This document shows positions 60,094 to 64,000 of a stretch of DNA of 64,000 bases, in pieces. Under the pieces are notes generated by a model. It ran no database searches and had not been told where the DNA came from. It saw only the letters and a list, made by a program, of their open reading frames with translations. A program made the position numbers and the translations under genes. How positions within the stretch are numbered: position 1 is the first letter of the stretch; each line of letters starts with the position of its first letter. The DNA is from Streptococcus mitis (GTDB lineage Bacteria; Bacillota; Bacilli; Lactobacillales; Streptococcaceae), in contig MKYF01000042.1 in the NCBI GenBank assembly GCA_001914195.1, positions 6,384 through 70,383 on the forward strand, written 5' to 3'.

Positions 60094-61367
60094 GGGAACA
60101 AGATTTTTTAAATCATTTTCTCAAGAAGGGATATTTCAAAAAGCATACTAAGGTGGTGCTAGCTCTTTCTGGTGGGTTAGATTCTATGTTTCTATTTAAG
60201 GTATTATCTACTTATCAAAAAGAGTTAGAAATTGAATTGATTCTAGCTCATGTGAATCATAAGCAGAGAGTAGAATCAGATTGGGAAGAACAGGAATTAA
60301 GGAAGTTGGCTGCTGAAGCAGAGCTTCCTATTTATATCAGCGATTTTTCAGGAGAATTTTCAGAAGCGCGTGCTCGACATTTTCGTTATGATTTTTTTCA
60401 AGAGATCATGAAAAAGACAGGTGCGACAGCCTTAGTTACTGCCCACCATGCTGATGACCAGGTGGAAACGATTTTGATGCGTTTGATTCGAGGCACTCGT
60501 TTGCGCTATCTATCAGGAATTAAGGAGAAGCAAGTAGTAGGAGAGATAGAAATCATTCGGCCCTTCTTGCATTTTCAGAAAAAAGACTTTCCTTCAATTT
60601 TTCACTTTGAAGATACATCAAATAAGGAAAATCATTATTTTCGAAATCGTATTCGAAACTCTTACTTACCAGAATTAGAAAAAGAAAATCCTCGATTTAG
60701 AGATGCAATCTTAGGTATCGGTAATGAAATTTTAGATTATGATTTGGCAATAGCTGAATTATCAAAGAATATTGATGTAGAAAATTTAGAGCAGCTATTG
60801 TCTTACTCTGAGTCTACACAAAGAGTTTTACTTCAAACTTATTTGAATCGTTTTCCAGATTTGAATCTTACAAAAGTTCAGTTTGAAGAAGTTCGGCAGA
60901 TTTTAAAATCTAAAAGTCAGTATCGTCATCCGCTAAAAAATAGCTATGAATTGATAAAAGAGTACCAACATTTTCAGATTTGTAAAATCAGTCCGCAGGC
61001 TGATGAAAAGGAGGATGAACTTGTGTTACACTATCAAAATCAGGTAGCTTATCAAGGATATTTATTTTCCTTTGGACTTCCATTAGAAGGTGAATCAATT
61101 CAACGAATACCTGTTTCACGGGAAACATCAATACTCATTCGTCATCGAAAAAGAGGAGATTTTTTTATTCAAAATGGGCATAGAAAAAAACTCAGACGTC
61201 TATTTATTGATTTGAAAATCCCTATGGAAAAGCGAAAATCAGCTCTGATTATTGAGCAATTTGGTGAAATTGTCTCAATTTTGGGAATTGCGACCAGTAA
61301 TTTGAGTAAAAACACGAAAAATGATATAATGAACACTGTACTTTATATAGAAAAAATAGATAGGTAA
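60090..61367 (+). CDS. tilS: tRNA(Ile)-lysidine synthase
   Basis: A 425-residue enzyme that converts the C34 of tRNA-Ile(CAU) to lysidine, essential for reading AUA. PP-loop SGGLDSMF near residue 28, HHADDQVET and RGTRLRYLSGI further on, and a C-terminal domain. A parS-like site with one mismatch lies inside it at 61112. Start overlaps the preceding gene by 4 nt. Confidence 0.95.
   Translation: MREQDFLNHFLKKGYFKKHTKVVLALSGGLDSMFLFKVLSTYQKELEIELILAHVNHKQRVESDWEEQELRKLAAEAELPIYISDFSGEFSEARARHFRYDFFQEIMKKTGATALVTAHHADDQVETILMRLIRGTRLRYLSGIKEKQVVGEIEIIRPFLHFQKKDFPSIFHFEDTSNKENHYFRNRIRNSYLPELEKENPRFRDAILGIGNEILDYDLAIAELSKNIDVENLEQLLSYSESTQRVLLQTYLNRFPDLNLTKVQFEEVRQILKSKSQYRHPLKNSYELIKEYQHFQICKISPQADEKEDELVLHYQNQVAYQGYLFSFGLPLEGESIQRIPVSRETSILIRHRKRGDFFIQNGHRKKLRRLFIDLKIPMEKRKSALIIEQFGEIVSILGIATSNLSKNTKNDIMNTVLYIEKIDR
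61112..61127. promoter_or_regulatory. parS-like site with one mismatch in tilS
   Basis: TGTTTCACGGGAAACA, one mismatch to TGTTTCACGTGAAACA. It lies about 11 kb right of dnaA. Confidence 0.8.
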
Positions 61368-61371
61368 AAAA

Positions 61372-61914
61372 ATGTTAGAAAACGATATTAAAAAAATCCT
61401 CGTTTCACACGATGAAATTACAGAAGCTGCTAAAAAATTAGGTGCTCAATTAACCAAAGACTATGCAGGAAAAAATCCAATTTTAGTTGGGATTTTAAAA
61501 GGATCTATTCCTTTTATGGCTGAATTGGTCAAACATATCGACACACATATTGAAATGGACTTCATGATGGTTTCTAGCTACCATGGTGGAACAGCAAGTA
61601 GTGGTGTTATCAATATTAAACAAGATGTGACTCAAGATATCAAAGGAAGACATGTTCTATTTGTAGAAGATATTATTGATACAGGTCAAACTTTGAAGAA
61701 TTTACGAGATATGTTTATTGCAAGAGAAGCAGCTTCTGTTAACATTGCAACCTTGTTGGATAAACCAGAAGGACGTGTTGTAGAAATTGAGGCAGACTAT
61801 ACCTGCTTTACTATTCCAAATGAGTTTGTAGTCGGTTATGGGTTAGACTATAAAGAAAATTATCGTAACCTTCCTTATGTTGGAGTATTGAAAGAAGAAG
61901 TGTATTCAAATTAG
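61372..61914 (+). CDS. hpt: Hypoxanthine-guanine phosphoribosyltransferase
   Basis: A 180-residue purine salvage enzyme. PRPP motif VLFVEDIIDTGQTL and catalytic loop SSYHGGTASSG. The pair tilS-hpt followed by ftsH is conserved in Firmicutes. Confidence 0.96.
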   Translation: MLENDIKKILVSHDEITEAAKKLGAQLTKDYAGKNPILVGILKGSIPFMAELVKHIDTHIEMDFMMVSSYHGGTASSGVINIKQDVTQDIKGRHVLFVEDIIDTGQTLKNLRDMFIAREAASVNIATLLDKPEGRVVEIEADYTCFTIPNEFVVGYGLDYKENYRNLPYVGVLKEEVYSN

Positions 61915-61929
61915 AAAGAACAATTTTTA

Positions 61930-63888
61930 ATGAAAAAACAAAATAATGGTTTAATTAAAAATCCTTTTCTATGGTTATTACTTATTTTTCTCCTAGTTAC
62001 AGGTTATCAGTATTTTAGTACAGGTAGTGTTGCAGGGAAAAGTGAGCAAATTAATTATACAGAATTGGTAAAAGAAATTACCGATGACAATGTAAAAGAA
62101 TTAACCTACCAACCAAATGGCAGTGTTATCGAAGTTTCAGGTGTTTATAAAAATCCTAAAACAAGTAAAGAAGAAACAGGTATCCAGTTCTTTTCTCCTT
62201 CTGCTACAACAGTAGAGAAATTTTCAAGTATTATTCTTCCTTCAGATACTACAGTATCAGAATTGCAAAAACTTGCTTCTGACCATAAGGCAGAAGTAAC
62301 TGTTAAGCATGAAAGTTCAAGTGGTATGTGGATTAATATTCTTGTATCCATTGTGCCATTCGGTATTCTATTCTTCTTCCTATTCTCTATGATGGGAAAT
62401 ATGGGAGGAAATAATAGCCGTAACCCAATGAGTTTTGGACGTAGTAAGGCTAAAGCTGCAAATAAAGAAGATATTAAAGTAAGATTTTCAGATGTTGCTG
62501 GAGCTGAGGAAGAAAAACAAGAACTAGTTGAAGTTGTTGAATTTTTAAAAGATCCAAAACGATTTACAAAACTTGGAGCCCGTATTCCAGCAGGTGTTCT
62601 TTTGGAGGGACCTCCGGGAACAGGTAAAACTTTGCTTGCTAAGGCAGTAGCCGGAGAAGCAGGTGTTCCATTCTTTAGTATCTCAGGTTCTGACTTTGTA
62701 GAAATGTTTGTCGGAGTTGGAGCTAGTCGTGTTCGTTCTCTTTTTGAAGATGCCAAAAAAGCAGCACCAGCTATTATCTTTATTGATGAAATTGATGCTG
62801 TTGGACGTCAACGTGGAGTCGGTCTTGGCGGAGGTAATGACGAACGTGAACAAACCTTGAACCAACTCTTGATTGAGATGGACGGTTTTGAGGGAAATGA
62901 AGGGATTATCGTTATCGCTGCGACAAACCGTTCAGATGTACTTGATCCTGCCCTTTTGCGTCCAGGACGTTTTGATAGAAAAGTATTGGTTGGTCGCCCT
63001 GATGTTAAAGGTCGTGAAGCAATCTTGAAAGTTCATGCTAAGAACAAGCCTTTAGCAGAAGATGTTGATTTGAAATTAGTGGCTCAACAAACTCCAGGTT
63101 TTGTTGGTGCTGATTTAGAGAATGTATTGAATGAAGCGGCTTTAGTCGCTGCTCGTCGCAATAAATCAATAATTGATGCCTCAGATATTGATGAAGCAGA
63201 AGATAGAGTTATTGCTGGTCCTTCTAAGAAAGATAAGACAGTTTCACAAAAAGAACGTGAATTGGTTGCTTACCATGAGGCAGGACATACTATTGTTGGT
63301 CTAGTCTTATCGAATGCTCGTGTTGTTCATAAAGTTACCATCGTACCACGTGGACGTGCAGGTGGTTATATGATTGCACTTCCTAAGGAAGATCAAATGC
63401 TTCTATCCAAAGAAGATATGAAAGAGCAACTGGCTGGCTTAATGGGTGGACGTGTAGCTGAAGAAATTATTTTTAATGTACAAACTACGGGAGCCTCAAA
63501 CGACTTTGAACAAGCTACACAGATGGCGCGTGCAATGGTCACTGAATATGGTATGAGTGAAAAACTAGGTCCAGTTCAATATGAGGGCAATCATGCTATG
63601 TTTGGTGCACAGAGTCCTCAAAAATCAATTTCAGAACAAACAGCTTATGAAATAGACGAAGAGGTTCGTTCATTATTGAATGAAGCACGAAATAAAGCTG
63701 CTGAAATTATTCAGTCAAATCGTGAAACTCACAAGTTGATTGCAGAAGCATTATTGAAATACGAAACATTGGATAGTACACAAATTAAATCTCTTTACGA
63801 AACAGGAAAGATGCCTGAAACAGTAGAAGAAGAATCACATGCATTATCTTATGATGAAGTAAAGTCAAAAATGAATGATGAAAAATAA
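61930..63888 (+). CDS. ftsH: Membrane ATP-dependent zinc protease FtsH
   Basis: A 652-residue AAA+ protease. Two membrane helices (about 12-30 and 130-155), AAA domain with Walker A GPPGTGKTLL, Walker B IIFIDEIDAVG and SRH RPGRFDR, and a C-terminal zinc protease with HEAGH and the third zinc ligand region (D in NDFEQATQMA). It degrades misassembled membrane proteins and regulatory proteins. Confidence 0.97.
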   Translation: MKKQNNGLIKNPFLWLLLIFLLVTGYQYFSTGSVAGKSEQINYTELVKEITDDNVKELTYQPNGSVIEVSGVYKNPKTSKEETGIQFFSPSATTVEKFSSIILPSDTTVSELQKLASDHKAEVTVKHESSSGMWINILVSIVPFGILFFFLFSMMGNMGGNNSRNPMSFGRSKAKAANKEDIKVRFSDVAGAEEEKQELVEVVEFLKDPKRFTKLGARIPAGVLLEGPPGTGKTLLAKAVAGEAGVPFFSISGSDFVEMFVGVGASRVRSLFEDAKKAAPAIIFIDEIDAVGRQRGVGLGGGNDEREQTLNQLLIEMDGFEGNEGIIVIAATNRSDVLDPALLRPGRFDRKVLVGRPDVKGREAILKVHAKNKPLAEDVDLKLVAQQTPGFVGADLENVLNEAALVAARRNKSIIDASDIDEAEDRVIAGPSKKDKTVSQKERELVAYHEAGHTIVGLVLSNARVVHKVTIVPRGRAGGYMIALPKEDQMLLSKEDMKEQLAGLMGGRVAEEIIFNVQTTGASNDFEQATQMARAMVTEYGMSEKLGPVQYEGNHAMFGAQSPQKSISEQTAYEIDEEVRSLLNEARNKAAEIIQSNRETHKLIAEALLKYETLDSTQIKSLYETGKMPETVEEESHALSYDEVKSKMNDEK

Positions 63889-63945
63889 CCCAAAGAGAGG
63901 CATAGTCCACTGAAAAAATAGGTCTCTTACTTTTAATGAAATGAA

Positions 63946-63990
63946 AACCGAGGAATCTCTCGTTAATTTGAGCGAGTTCCTCGGTTATTT
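63946..63990 (+). terminator. Terminator after ftsH
   Basis: AACCGAGGAA...TTCCTCGGTT stem of 10 bp with a longer inner stem (CTCTCG / CGAG), then ATTTTG. It is the last structured element before the window end. Confidence 0.7.
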
Positions 63991-64000
63991 TGTATTTATT

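Noticed and set aside
62145..62756. 203-codon minus-strand ORF opposite ftsH
   Set aside because: Shadow of the AAA domain of ftsH on the plus strand, with no promoter or ribosome-binding site.
63889..64000. Possible IS-end fragment after ftsH
   Set aside because: The hairpin is explained by a terminator and no transposase fragment or direct repeats are visible.
1..64000. CRISPR arrays, rRNA operons, prophage, BOX or RUP repeats
   Set aside because: None recognised: no regularly spaced repeats, no 16S/23S signatures, no phage genes and no sequence resembling BOX A/C.

Overview
The window is the replication-origin region of a Streptococcus of the mitis group (S. mitis / S. oralis / S. pneumoniae relatives). 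The evidence is the gene order dnaA-dnaN-DUF951-ychF-pth-mfd-rqcP-divIC-tilS-hpt-ftsH to the right of the origin and comCDE-rlmH-htrA-parB to the left, together with choline-binding CbpD, ComX boxes and a low-GC coding style. It is probably not S. pneumoniae itself. The mature competence peptide is not a pneumococcal pherotype, cbpA and its neighbouring two-component system are absent between dusB and clpC, and CbpD carries only one SH3-like module. The species call is an inference from remembered gene orders.

Layout: 1-4.8 kb holds the 5' part of an Mga-like regulator gene, hslO-dusB-isochorismatase-like, a lipoprotein preceded by a ComX box and a ten-codon ORF, and a small membrane-protein gene broken by an in-frame TGA. 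4.8-7.7 kb is the CtsR-controlled ctsR-clpC operon. 7.8-10.8 kb is a TPP-riboswitch thiamine-precursor ABC transporter. 10.8-18.9 kb has late-competence genes (cbpD, comFA-comFC) interleaved with gdpP-rplI-dnaB-veg and hpf. 18.9-22.9 kb has yigZ, cysK and rpsB-tsf. 23-32 kb is an envelope block: pcsB, mreCD, the ECF energising module, pgsA, rodZ and two M16-like proteins. 32-44 kb has yaaA-recF, guaB, trpS, an ABC-F protein, a YfhO-type membrane protein, and a divergent YhgE/Pip-TetR pair. 44-49.5 kb has tRNA-Glu/Asn, comCDE, tRNA-Arg, rlmH and CiaR-controlled htrA-parB. The origin proper flanks dnaA (49.5-51.2 kb). The rest is the housekeeping block ending with ftsH.

The parts connect through chromosome replication and segregation (DnaA boxes on both sides of dnaA and also upstream of htrA; three parS-like palindromes inside ecfA1, the yfhO-like gene and tilS that ParB should bind), competence (ComC-ComD-ComE with tandem ComE sites, then ComX sites at cbpD, comFA and the lipoprotein), and envelope stress (CtsR, CiaR and WalR sites). 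Most left-arm genes are on the minus strand and all right-arm genes are on the plus strand, so transcription mostly runs away from the origin with replication. Four genes (hslO, comFA, yigZ, rlmH) have a -10 element 6-7 nt before the ATG and no ribosome-binding site, which suggests leaderless mRNAs. I found no prophage, CRISPR array or complete insertion sequence.
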